From NCBI GenBank assembly GCA_026417845.1, contig JAOACM010000289.1, forward strand, positions 1 to 5,901: DNA of 5,901 bases. Direction: 5' to 3'. The position numbers and the translations under genes were made by a program. The DNA is from Planctomycetota bacterium. Its GTDB lineage: Bacteria; Planctomycetota; SZUA-567; H5-PLA8; CALKMO01. This document shows, in pieces, positions 1 through 5,595 of the stretch; within the stretch, counting starts at the first letter, position 1, and every line of letters begins with the position of its first letter. The notes under the pieces are model-generated. The model was not told the origin of the DNA. It did no database searches and saw only the letters and a program-made list of their open reading frames with translations.

Positions 1-7
1 CAGCCGC

Positions 8-109
8 ACAGAGAGAACGCACAGGACTGGATCTGCGTTCCCCGCGATTTTTACCCCAGGCATCTTACAGAGAGAGCTGGAGCCGGACTGATGCGCACCC
101 TCCCCGCGA
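8..109. repeat. Two imperfect direct repeats of about 40 bp
   Basis: Three blocks recur in the same order. ACAGAGAGA is at 8-16 and 67-75, GGACTG at 24-29 and 85-90, and TCCCCGCGA at 39-47 and 101-109. The offset drifts from 59 to 62 bases, so the copies are diverged and not locked to a reading frame. They lie beyond the 3' end of the 1056-residue gene, where I see no supportable coding sequence. A plus-strand frame is open from the window edge to a stop at 145-147, and a minus-strand ATG at 63 reads to the edge, but neither gives a recognisable protein. The array could continue before position 1. Confidence 0.4.
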
Positions 110-170
110 CTGCCCGCCGCCTCCTCTCTGACAACCGCCCCTGCTAACCAACAGCGCAACCGGCTCGTCC

Positions 171-188
171 GGCACCCGCCGGGTGACC
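171..188 (-). terminator. Weak hairpin after the 1056-residue gene
   Basis: GGCACCC (171-177) pairs with GGGTGACC (181-188) around a 3-nt loop, with one bulged A, starting 14 bases past the stop codon. There is no T-tract on either side, so this is not a classical Rho-independent terminator. It could only be a 3'-end-stabilising stem or a chance GC-rich palindrome. Confidence 0.2.
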
Positions 189-201
189 GCGCCCCGCCCG
201 T

Positions 202-3200
202 TCACTTGGCGGTCGTCCCCGCACCGGAGGAGGTAAAGTAAAACCCCAGTATTTCGGCGTCCCGCGCCTTTCCGCTCTGCCTGAGCATTATGTTCACCCT
301 GCTTTCCTCTATCAGTTTAGCGGCCGGGGCCGGCAGGTTCTCGTCCGCCACCGTCACTCCGTTAACCTCGACCTTTATCAAATCGCCGCGCCTCTTTATG
401 CGGACGACGTATTTGCCGTCCTCGGTGGCGGGCGGCCTGGCCTTGCCGCCCGCCAGAAAACCGCCGGTTGCCATGCCCATCCTTTTCATTCCTTCGAAAG
501 GCCCCGGCGATCCGGATCCGTTCCGGGCCTGCCCGGCGCCCCTGAATGCGAAAGCTCCGAACCCTCCGTAGGCGTTGTACATCGAAAGGTGGAACCGGGG
601 CGGGCCGTAGCCTTCGAACCATCCAAGGGTCGAATTCCCCGTGAAATTGAAGTACAGGATTCCGTCCGTCCGTCCGAGCTTCTGATTTTCGTTCGCCTCC
701 TCTACTCCCACGCCAACGTTAACAGCAGCCTCCAAGTCGAAATCCCGTCCATACCGCAGTTCAGGCGCCTGGAAAATGGCACCCGCGCCATCTCTGGCCG
801 TCGCGCCTTCGGGCGTCTTCTTCAGCAGCAGCTTCCCTTTTTCCCACTCGATCGTCACGTTCTTCGAGGCGACCGGAGGAAACAGCTTCAGGAACCTGTC
901 GAAGTTCTCCCTGGTGGCGAAGTCGAAGCGATACCCTTCCCTGATCTCTATCGTCTTCATCATCTTTTCGAAGACCGCGGCAAGGGACGCCTCCTTCGCC
1001 TTTCCGAATGCCGTCCCCGAATAGCACTCGCGGAAATGGGCGATCGTCCACCTGAGCATGGGGATATCGCCGGCGGCATCCAGTTCTTCAATGCGCTTCC
1101 ATGTCTCTTCGGCGGCGACCTCCATCGGGTCCTTCGCGGCGGATTCAATAAGCCTCCTCAGCCACTCCGCCTCCCGGCCCGCCGTTTCGCCGTCCTTCAG
1201 CTTATCCGCCCTTCTGGCAAGGCCCGGCAGGACGGCCTCGGCCTTGTCCGGGGGAACCTCCGTAAAATTGAGGAACAGGCGTACGAGCTGCCCCCTGGCA
1301 TCGTCCGGAATGCCGATGTTCGCGAGCCGCGATTTCACGTCGCCGGTCAGCCGGTCCAGTAGCAGGGGGAGCTTTACAGTAGGGCTTTCCAGTATGATCG
1401 TTTCGCCCGTCACGTCGCGGACCTTGTACTTGCCGCTCTTCCCGACGGTGTATTTGTCTCCGGAGTCCGTCTTGAGCTCGAACCACGCCTGATCGTTGAT
1501 CTTCGCCAGGCCTTCCTTCATCGCCGACTTCGCCGCGTCGAGCCACTCCGCGCCCGTGGCGTCTGGCGCGATCTCGGCCGCTTTCCCGGCGAGGATCGGG
1601 TTCGCTTTTGCGGCCTCCACAAGTCCCCGCGCCGCGTCCGCGTTCCGTTTCCGGAAGGCGTCCAGCAGGTCCTTCCGGTACCTGGCGTAAGCCGCGCGGA
1701 CGAGGGCCTTCTCGTCGCTGACCGGTGGGAGCGCCGGACGGGCGGTTTCTCCCGTCCGTTCGCCTGACGCCGGTCGGCCGGCGGCCGCCGTGCCGCCGCC
1801 GCTTCCAACCTTCTCCGCCGGGCTGCCGGCGACAGCCCCATCCGAAACCGCGCCACCCGCGGCCGCTCCGCCCGTAGCGGAGGCGCCGGCCGGGGCCGAA
1901 ACGCCAAGTCGAAGCTCGAGATCCTTGAAAGCCACATGCGATCCGTCGGCACCGTTTGAATAAAGGGCGAGGAACCCCGGTTTGAGAGCCGGCACATCCG
2001 CCCCTACGATCTTCGCCCCCTCGACCTCCATGGTTACGGAACTTCCCGTCGCCCTGATCAGGAACCGCTGCCATCTGCCGGGCGGCAGCTTTCCGCTCCC
2101 GGACCTCGCTATCTTCTCGCTGCCGTTCCATATATGCACGTCGCCGTCGTTGTGTAACGTGAACCTGATACCCTTGCCCCTTGATTTGTCGGGACGTCCC
2201 AGCGAAATGCCGCCTTGGGCCGCCGGAAACTGCCCCTTTACGTTGACTCTCCCGCGGAATTCGAATTCTGCCGCCTCCACACGCCGGTGGATTTCGCCCG
2301 CGCCGATGAGTTCCAGACATCCGTTTTCCACCTTTACGCCTTCGTTCTCCACGAAGCTCCACCCCGATACGTCCCTGCCGTTGAAAAGGCTTGTCCATTC
2401 GCCGCCGGATTCCGGAGCACCGGCGACCGGCATGCGAGACGATGGCTGTGGGAGCGGAGGAGCGGGGGGAGCCGGAGGCGGTTGCATCTGAGAGGCTGGC
2501 GGAGAGACAGAGGCACCCGACGATGCCGGATTCCCCGCCGGATGACCGGCAGAGGCGGCCCCCTCCTCGCGCTCATGAGAAGCCGGAGGCGATCCCGTGT
2601 TACCGGCCCCGGCCGGCCCCGCACGCGCGTCTTCTTTTTTCTGTGCGGGGGTACCGGCGCTGGAGGGTACCGCTTCTCTCTTCTGGGGCGCGCCTCCGGA
2701 CTTGCCGCCGGCTGCCGGAGATTTTACGGCAACCGCCGCCGTCTTCCTGCCTCCGGCAAGCATGATGACGCCGCCCGCCGCCGTCACCGCAAGCATCGCC
2801 CCGGCCGCGATAGCCAGCGGCACGCCCCATCGGCGGCGCGACCATCCCCCCGGTTGAGTCTTGGCGGGCGCTTCGCCGCGCGGCCGCGGTATGGCAGGCG
2901 CTGCGGCAGGAGCCGTCGCGGGCGCCGAACTCCCGGACGGCGGGGGGGACGCAGAAACGACGGCCGGGGCCTGGCCTGTCGCGATCATCGCCTGCCCGGC
3001 GTTGCCGGCTCGCGAAGGGACGGGCGTTTGCCTGCTGGTCGGAGGGATCACCGGAACCGGACGGTAAGACGCCGTGGGTATCCTTTGCGCGCCGGATGGC
3101 GGCCTGCCGCCAACCTGTGCGTGGGCGCCGGTCGGAAGACGTTCGCCCGCCGGCATCTGATGCCCGCTTGGCGGACGTCCGCCGGCTTGCTGCTGAACTC

Positions 3201-3372
3201 CAGTCCGCGGACGCGCCTCCGGTTTGGGATAAGCCCCAGTCCGCGTATGCACCCCTGTTTGCGGCCGACATGCGGCACAAACCGCCCCTTCGTCGGTCCT
3301 GACCGCCCGACCCTCTTGAAGGTCTTTATCGGGGATCCTTCGCCCGCAGTGATCGCAGAAAAATATCTGCAT
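202..3372 (-). CDS. Single-pass membrane protein: Cys4 ribbon, Pro/Ala-rich linker, DUF1080-type domain, C-terminal jelly-roll-like domain
   Basis: This 1056-residue protein starts at the ATG complementary to 3370-3372. Residues 6-35 carry CxxC-x22-CxxC (C6, C9, C32, C35), a probable zinc ribbon. Residues 37-175 are a disordered Pro/Ala/Gly linker with GGRPPSG at 64-70 and 88-94. RRR at 179-181 precedes one membrane helix (about 183-207), predicting a cytoplasmic N-terminus and an exported C-terminus. A second low-complexity linker (210-322) follows. Residues 325-489 resemble DUF1080 (PF06439, the 3-keto-disaccharide hydrolase family, ConA-like fold), with the family-style opening SLFNGRDVSGW. 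Next come a Gly/Ala linker (490-550), a helical region (553-630), a short beta-rich stretch (631-670) and more helices (671-805). Residues 806-1050 look like a second jelly-roll, with KYVVRIKRRGDLIKVEVNG near the end. The ribbon-linker-helix-DUF1080 order is typical of planctomycete proteins of unknown role. The hydrolase activity is not established; carbohydrate or envelope binding is equally possible. The gene is transcribed divergently from its neighbour. Confidence 0.9.
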   Translation of the reverse strand: MQIFFCDHCGRRIPDKDLQEGRAVRTDEGAVCAACRPQTGVHTRTGAYPKPEARPRTGVQQQAGGRPPSGHQMPAGERLPTGAHAQVGGRPPSGAQRIPTASYRPVPVIPPTSRQTPVPSRAGNAGQAMIATGQAPAVVSASPPPSGSSAPATAPAAAPAIPRPRGEAPAKTQPGGWSRRRWGVPLAIAAGAMLAVTAAGGVIMLAGGRKTAAVAVKSPAAGGKSGGAPQKREAVPSSAGTPAQKKEDARAGPAGAGNTGSPPASHEREEGAASAGHPAGNPASSGASVSPPASQMQPPPAPPAPPLPQPSSRMPVAGAPESGGEWTSLFNGRDVSGWSFVENEGVKVENGCLELIGAGEIHRRVEAAEFEFRGRVNVKGQFPAAQGGISLGRPDKSRGKGIRFTLHNDGDVHIWNGSEKIARSGSGKLPPGRWQRFLIRATGSSVTMEVEGAKIVGADVPALKPGFLALYSNGADGSHVAFKDLELRLGVSAPAGASATGGAAAGGAVSDGAVAGSPAEKVGSGGGTAAAGRPASGERTGETARPALPPVSDEKALVRAAYARYRKDLLDAFRKRNADAARGLVEAAKANPILAGKAAEIAPDATGAEWLDAAKSAMKEGLAKINDQAWFELKTDSGDKYTVGKSGKYKVRDVTGETIILESPTVKLPLLLDRLTGDVKSRLANIGIPDDARGQLVRLFLNFTEVPPDKAEAVLPGLARRADKLKDGETAGREAEWLRRLIESAAKDPMEVAAEETWKRIEELDAAGDIPMLRWTIAHFRECYSGTAFGKAKEASLAAVFEKMMKTIEIREGYRFDFATRENFDRFLKLFPPVASKNVTIEWEKGKLLLKKTPEGATARDGAGAIFQAPELRYGRDFDLEAAVNVGVGVEEANENQKLGRTDGILYFNFTGNSTLGWFEGYGPPRFHLSMYNAYGGFGAFAFRGAGQARNGSGSPGPFEGMKRMGMATGGFLAGGKARPPATEDGKYVVRIKRRGDLIKVEVNGVTVADENLPAPAAKLIEESRVNIMLRQSGKARDAEILGFYFTSSGAGTTAK

Positions 3373-3381
3373 CCTGTTAAT

Positions 3382-3388
3382 CCGCCTT
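3382..3388 (-). promoter_or_regulatory. Probable ribosome binding site of the 1056-residue gene
   Basis: On the minus strand AAGGCGG lies 9 nt before the ATG at 3372. It is an imperfect Shine-Dalgarno sequence, but the spacing is good. It supports this start, which also places the CxxC ribbon at the very N-terminus. Confidence 0.4.
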
Positions 3389-3402
3389 ATGTTGCGTCCG
3401 GC

Positions 3403-3435
3403 CGCAAGGCCGCGATCGAACCGGCCGTAGTTTCT
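3403..3435. repeat. Intergenic palindromic element, copy 1 (short form)
   Basis: Read on the plus strand, CGCAAGGCCGCG (3403-3414) is followed after 6 nt by CCGGCCGTAGTTTCT (3421-3435). GGCCG (3408-3412) can pair with CGGCC (3422-3426) around a 9-nt loop. An alternative hairpin, CGGCC (3399-3403) and GGCCG (3408-3412), closes a GCAA tetraloop, so two folds compete for the same arm. The second copy is at 5396-5438. This copy sits in the predicted 5' leader of the minus-strand gene, 31 bp before its start codon. A plus-strand reading would point into the empty 3509-4162 gap. It may be an interspersed repeat or a structured RNA; the orientation is undecided. Confidence 0.6.
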
Positions 3436-3479
3436 ATGAACTAAAGACGCTATGCGCTTATATCATCCTTCCAAGTTCA

Positions 3480-3508
3480 AATTTATCCCGGCGGGGGTCT
3501 CAAGTCAA
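3480..3508 (-). promoter_or_regulatory. Predicted sigma70-type promoter for the 1056-residue gene
   Basis: On the minus strand TTGACT (3503-3508, 5 of 6 to consensus) is separated by exactly 17 nt from TAAATT (3480-3485, 4 of 6). Transcription would start near 3473 and give a leader of about 100 nt that includes the complement of the palindromic element at 3403-3435. The local A/T-rich patch around 3435-3490 stands out from the GC-rich surroundings. Planctomycete promoters are poorly characterised, so this remains a consensus match only. Confidence 0.4.
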
Positions 3509-4038
3509 TCTTTGGTCTGAACCGCGTCGCGCCGAGGATGCGGAGGTTTTATGTCTCGAAAAGGAAGCGCTTGGCGTCATTAAAAATGATGTCCGCGCGG
3601 ATGGATGCGGGGATTCCTGCGCGCATCTCCAGAAGAACGCTCCGCTGTAACCCGCGCTCCGTTAAGGAGGTGCGCCTGCTATATGATGCGCAGGCCAGGG
3701 GCGGGGTGGGCATCCGATCCGGCGGTCTCCGCGGAGGGGGGGAGCGTATCACGGTGCGGACCGGCACGGTTCGGATCAGGGCCTATCTCGCCCTCCTCCC
3801 CTGCTGGAAAGTCGGGATCGCGGAACCGTATGCTCCGCGCCGGCGGATTTTCGGACAGGCTCCTGGCCAGGTCTGAACAGGAACAGGCCTTGCCGGGCCG
3901 GATCCGGCTCTGCCGGGTCGGGTGCCCATTCGCCGTTTGCGGTCCCACACTTCGTTTGAAGGCGCAGTCGAATTCGAATGTCGCCGGATTGCCCTTGACG
4001 GGGAGCGGTCGCGACAGCAAGCTTTGGGAGGCGCTAAG

Positions 4039-4098
4039 GCCGGTCCGTCCCTAACAGCGGACGGCAAGCCGCCGTCTTACTAAAGGGGGCGGACCGGC
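4039..4098. repeat. Nested inverted repeats upstream of the repeat lipoprotein gene
   Basis: GCCGGTCCG (4039-4047) is perfectly complementary to CGGACCGGC (4090-4098). Inside this 9-bp outer stem, GACGGC (4060-4065) pairs with GCCGTC (4071-4076) around a 5-nt loop. The same inner arm can instead pair upstream: CCGTCC (4045-4050) with GGACGG (4059-4064) over an 8-nt loop, which also breaks the outer stem. A further small stem, CCGGG (4117-4121) with CCCGG (4131-4135), stands just before the ribosome binding site. If transcribed, this would be a structured 5' leader ending about 65 nt before the start codon. No known riboswitch class is recognised. Confidence 0.4.
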
Positions 4099-4148
4099 GG
4101 GATTACGGGCGCGGCGCCGGGACGGGTTTTCCCGGTACGGCCCAGCGC

Positions 4149-4154
4149 GGAGGT
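4149..4154 (+). promoter_or_regulatory. Ribosome binding site of the repeat lipoprotein gene
   Basis: GGAGGT lies 8 nt before the ATG at 4163, a strong Shine-Dalgarno match at good spacing. It selects 4163 over the in-frame ATG at 4190, and this also keeps the two arginines that form the n-region of the signal peptide. Confidence 0.7.
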
Positions 4155-4162
4155 CGAGCGGA

Positions 4163-5359
4163 ATGTCGCCAGGTGCGGCGGGTCGCCGGATGGCGTTTTC
4201 CATTTGCGTTGTCGCGCTCGCGGCGTGCGGCTGTCTCGGCCTCAACCGCGAGCGGATCGAGGACTTCACGAGCGCCCCGGTCCGCTACAAGCGGCATCAG
4301 GATGCGCATCTGGACTATCTCCGCGACGAGATAGACCGCTTCGTATACTCGAACCTGGCTCGCTTCGAAGCTATCGAAAACGACATTATGGCCTACGCGC
4401 GGTACCAGCAGGAACTGCCTGCCTATCTCCGGGACGACATCGCCAGGTTCGTCGCCAAACAGAAGGAATGCGCTGTGCGCCTGGAGGCGGATATCGTGAA
4501 TTACGTCCGCGCCCAGGAGGATCCCCCGAGATACCTCAGGGAGGAACTCGAACGCTACTGGAACAACGAGGTCCGCAAGCGGCCGAAGGCGCTCGCGGCG
4601 GACATATCGGCCTACTGGCGTGCCCAGGAGGAACATCTGGCGCCTCTTCGCGACGAGCTGGCCCGTTTCGTCGCGAAGCAGAAGGAATGTCTTGCCGATC
4701 TCCGCGAGGACATAAACGCCTATTACCGCCATCAGGCCGGGATGCCGGCTTACCTGCGGGAGTCGCTCGATCGGTACTTCGTCAACGAGGTTCGGATCCG
4801 CCCGAAGCGGATCGAGCAGGACATATTGAACTACAAGCGCCACCAGGACGAGATGCCGGAGAAGCTCCGCGAGGCGCTGGCCAGGTTCACGGCGAAGAAC
4901 ATCGAGTGCGCCAGGCGGCTGGTCGAGCGGTTGAGCGAGTACCGGCGCCACCAGGAGGACATGCTGCCGGCGCTGAGGGATGACTTGGACAGGTTCGCGC
5001 GCGATGTGCCGAGGAGGTGCCTGGCAATGAAGGAGGACATAATGCGCTACGCCAGGCATCAGGAGGAGGTCCTCAATCCTCTGCGGGACAGCGTAGCCAG
5101 GTACTGGAAGGGCGAGTTCCATGACAGGCCGCGCCGGATGGCGGCGGATATAGTCGCGTACGCGCGGCACCAGACGGAGGACCTAGACAAACTTCGCGAC
5201 AGCCTGAACCGCTACTACGTCAGCGAGATCCGCACGCGCCCGGCCAGACTCGTCGAAGGCATTATGGGATACTATCGCCATCAGGAGAGCACGCTGGAAC
5301 TTTTGCGCGAGGATATGATCCACCTGCCCGACGGGGGGGTCGAGCTGCGCATGAGATAG
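4163..5359 (+). CDS. Probable lipoprotein built of ten 36-37-residue helical repeats, family not recognised
   Basis: This 398-residue protein has a short lipoprotein-type signal: RR at 8-9, a hydrophobic core at about 10-21, and lipobox LAAC with C22 as the predicted lipidated cysteine. The mature part is almost wholly repetitive and charged. A YxRxQ motif (usually Y-x-R-H-Q) recurs with Tyr at 42, 78, 114, 151, 187, 224, 260, 296, 333 and 370, giving steps of 36 or 37. It is followed each time by an LR(E/D)xxxR(Y/F)-like helix. Many repeats have proline after the YxRxQ motif and again in an RPK/RPR-like turn, suggesting pairs of short amphipathic helices in a solenoid or bundle, not one continuous coiled coil. 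Anchoring in the outer membrane with a periplasmic body is inferred. Binding or scaffolding is plausible but there is no direct evidence. No enzymatic motif is visible. The last repeat is cut short and ends in a divergent tail. It is transcribed away from the 1056-residue gene and has its own leader. Confidence 0.85.
   Translation: MSPGAAGRRMAFSICVVALAACGCLGLNRERIEDFTSAPVRYKRHQDAHLDYLRDEIDRFVYSNLARFEAIENDIMAYARYQQELPAYLRDDIARFVAKQKECAVRLEADIVNYVRAQEDPPRYLREELERYWNNEVRKRPKALAADISAYWRAQEEHLAPLRDELARFVAKQKECLADLREDINAYYRHQAGMPAYLRESLDRYFVNEVRIRPKRIEQDILNYKRHQDEMPEKLREALARFTAKNIECARRLVERLSEYRRHQEDMLPALRDDLDRFARDVPRRCLAMKEDIMRYARHQEEVLNPLRDSVARYWKGEFHDRPRRMAADIVAYARHQTEDLDKLRDSLNRYYVSEIRTRPARLVEGIMGYYRHQESTLELLREDMIHLPDGGVELRMR
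4286..5317 (+). repeat. Coding repeat array: ten units of 108-111 bp
   Basis: The units start at the codons for Y42, 78, 114, 151, 187, 224, 260, 296, 333 and 370. Two types are visible. Type A (37 residues) has an E-(V/I/F)-x-x-RP signature: units 3, 5, 8 and 9. Type B (36 residues) has AKQKEC or a relative: units 2, 4 and 6, with a diverged unit 7. Units 2 to 6 alternate B-A-B-A-B, so a 73-residue dimer probably duplicated first, with later loss or rearrangement at units 7 to 9. Unit 1 is the most divergent in its second half and unit 10 is truncated. The DNA is less alike than the protein, which suggests an old array under purifying selection. Confidence 0.8.
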
Positions 5360-5395
5360 GGTGTGCGCCGGATCTGACGGATGATGCAGCAGGGG

Positions 5396-5438
5396 CGCAA
5401 GGCCGCGCTTCAACTGCGGAGCGCCGGCCGTAGTTCCT
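5396..5438. repeat. Intergenic palindromic element, copy 2 (long form)
   Basis: CGCAAGGCCGCG (5396-5407) is identical to 3403-3414, and CCGGCCGTAGTTCCT (5424-5438) matches 3421-3435 at 14 of 15 positions. Relative to copy 1 it carries a 10-nt insertion (about 5415-5424). The insertion supplies the 3' arm of an inner helix, CGCTTC (5406-5411) with GGAGCG (5418-5423), stacked within the shared GGCCG (5401-5405) and CGGCC (5425-5429) stem. The element begins 37 nt after the lipoprotein stop codon and ends about 157 nt before the next gene. No T-tract follows, so an intrinsic terminator is unlikely. The rest of this 236-bp spacer shows only GC-rich short palindromes such as CCGCCGGCGG (5526-5535). 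Confidence 0.6.
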
Positions 5439-5595
5439 GGCCGGAAAAGAACGCATCTTTCGCCTGCGTCCCGGCACTGGAGACTCCGGCAGGGACGGCT
5501 GCCACCGAAGGGGGGAGCGGCCCGGCCGCCGGCGGCAGCCGGCCGACGACGGGGCCGTCTCAGGCCGTGCTGGCGGGTCCGGCATCGTCGCGGTC

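Larger units (their letters stand above)
3509..4162. other. 654-bp gap between divergent genes with no convincing gene
   Basis: No RNA gene or recognisable protein is seen. The best small-ORF candidate is on the plus strand: TAAGGAGGT (3663-3671), a perfect Shine-Dalgarno sequence, lies 11 nt before an ATG at 3683 whose frame runs to a stop at 4052-4054 (123 residues). The product is Gly/Arg/Ser/Pro-rich with no recognisable domain, and its third codon positions lack the strong G/C bias seen in the neighbouring lipoprotein gene. A 10-codon ORF at 3551-3583 follows GGAGG at 3542-3546. GCCGGATCCGGC (3897-3908) is a perfect 12-bp palindrome. TTGACG (3995-4000) could be a -35 box for the downstream gene, but no good -10 follows it. 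The stretch may be decayed coding sequence or a long regulatory leader. Confidence 0.5.

Noticed and set aside
2257..2268. Perfect palindrome GAATTCGAATTC
   Set aside because: It lies inside the large gene, encoding an EFEF strand of the DUF1080-like domain, and needs no other explanation.
1202..2398. A 398-codon minus-strand frame overlapping the large gene in another register
   Set aside because: It is an Arg/Gly-rich out-of-frame shadow. The main frame is uninterrupted and has recognisable DUF1080 features over the same interval, so no frameshift is needed.
2215..3444. A 409-codon plus-strand open frame overlapping the 5' part of the 1056-residue gene
   Set aside because: Its product is Arg/Gly-rich without domains, as expected from the complement of Pro/Ala-rich codons. 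The minus-strand frame has clear domains and a membrane helix.
3551..3583. A 10-codon ORF (MSRKGSAWRH) behind GGAGG at 3542-3546, a possible leader peptide
   Set aside because: The spacing is only 4 nt, there is no codon run, attenuator or downstream gene nearby, and such ORFs arise by chance.
3655..3675. Complement of the anti-Shine-Dalgarno ACCTCCTTA, suggesting a 16S rRNA 3' end on the minus strand
   Set aside because: The conserved GGATC that precedes ACCTCCTTA in 16S rRNA is absent and no other rRNA sequence is present.
3679..4020. A 113-codon minus-strand open frame in the intergenic gap
   Set aside because: No ribosome binding site, domain or coding bias is evident, and it overlaps the equally weak plus-strand frame. 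Both probably reflect GC-rich non-coding DNA.
4103..5170. A 355-codon open frame on the minus strand, antisense to the repeat lipoprotein gene
   Set aside because: It is a mirror of the periodic, GC-rich coding repeat on the plus strand. The plus frame has a strong ribosome binding site, a signal peptide and coherent protein repeats; the antisense frame has none of these.
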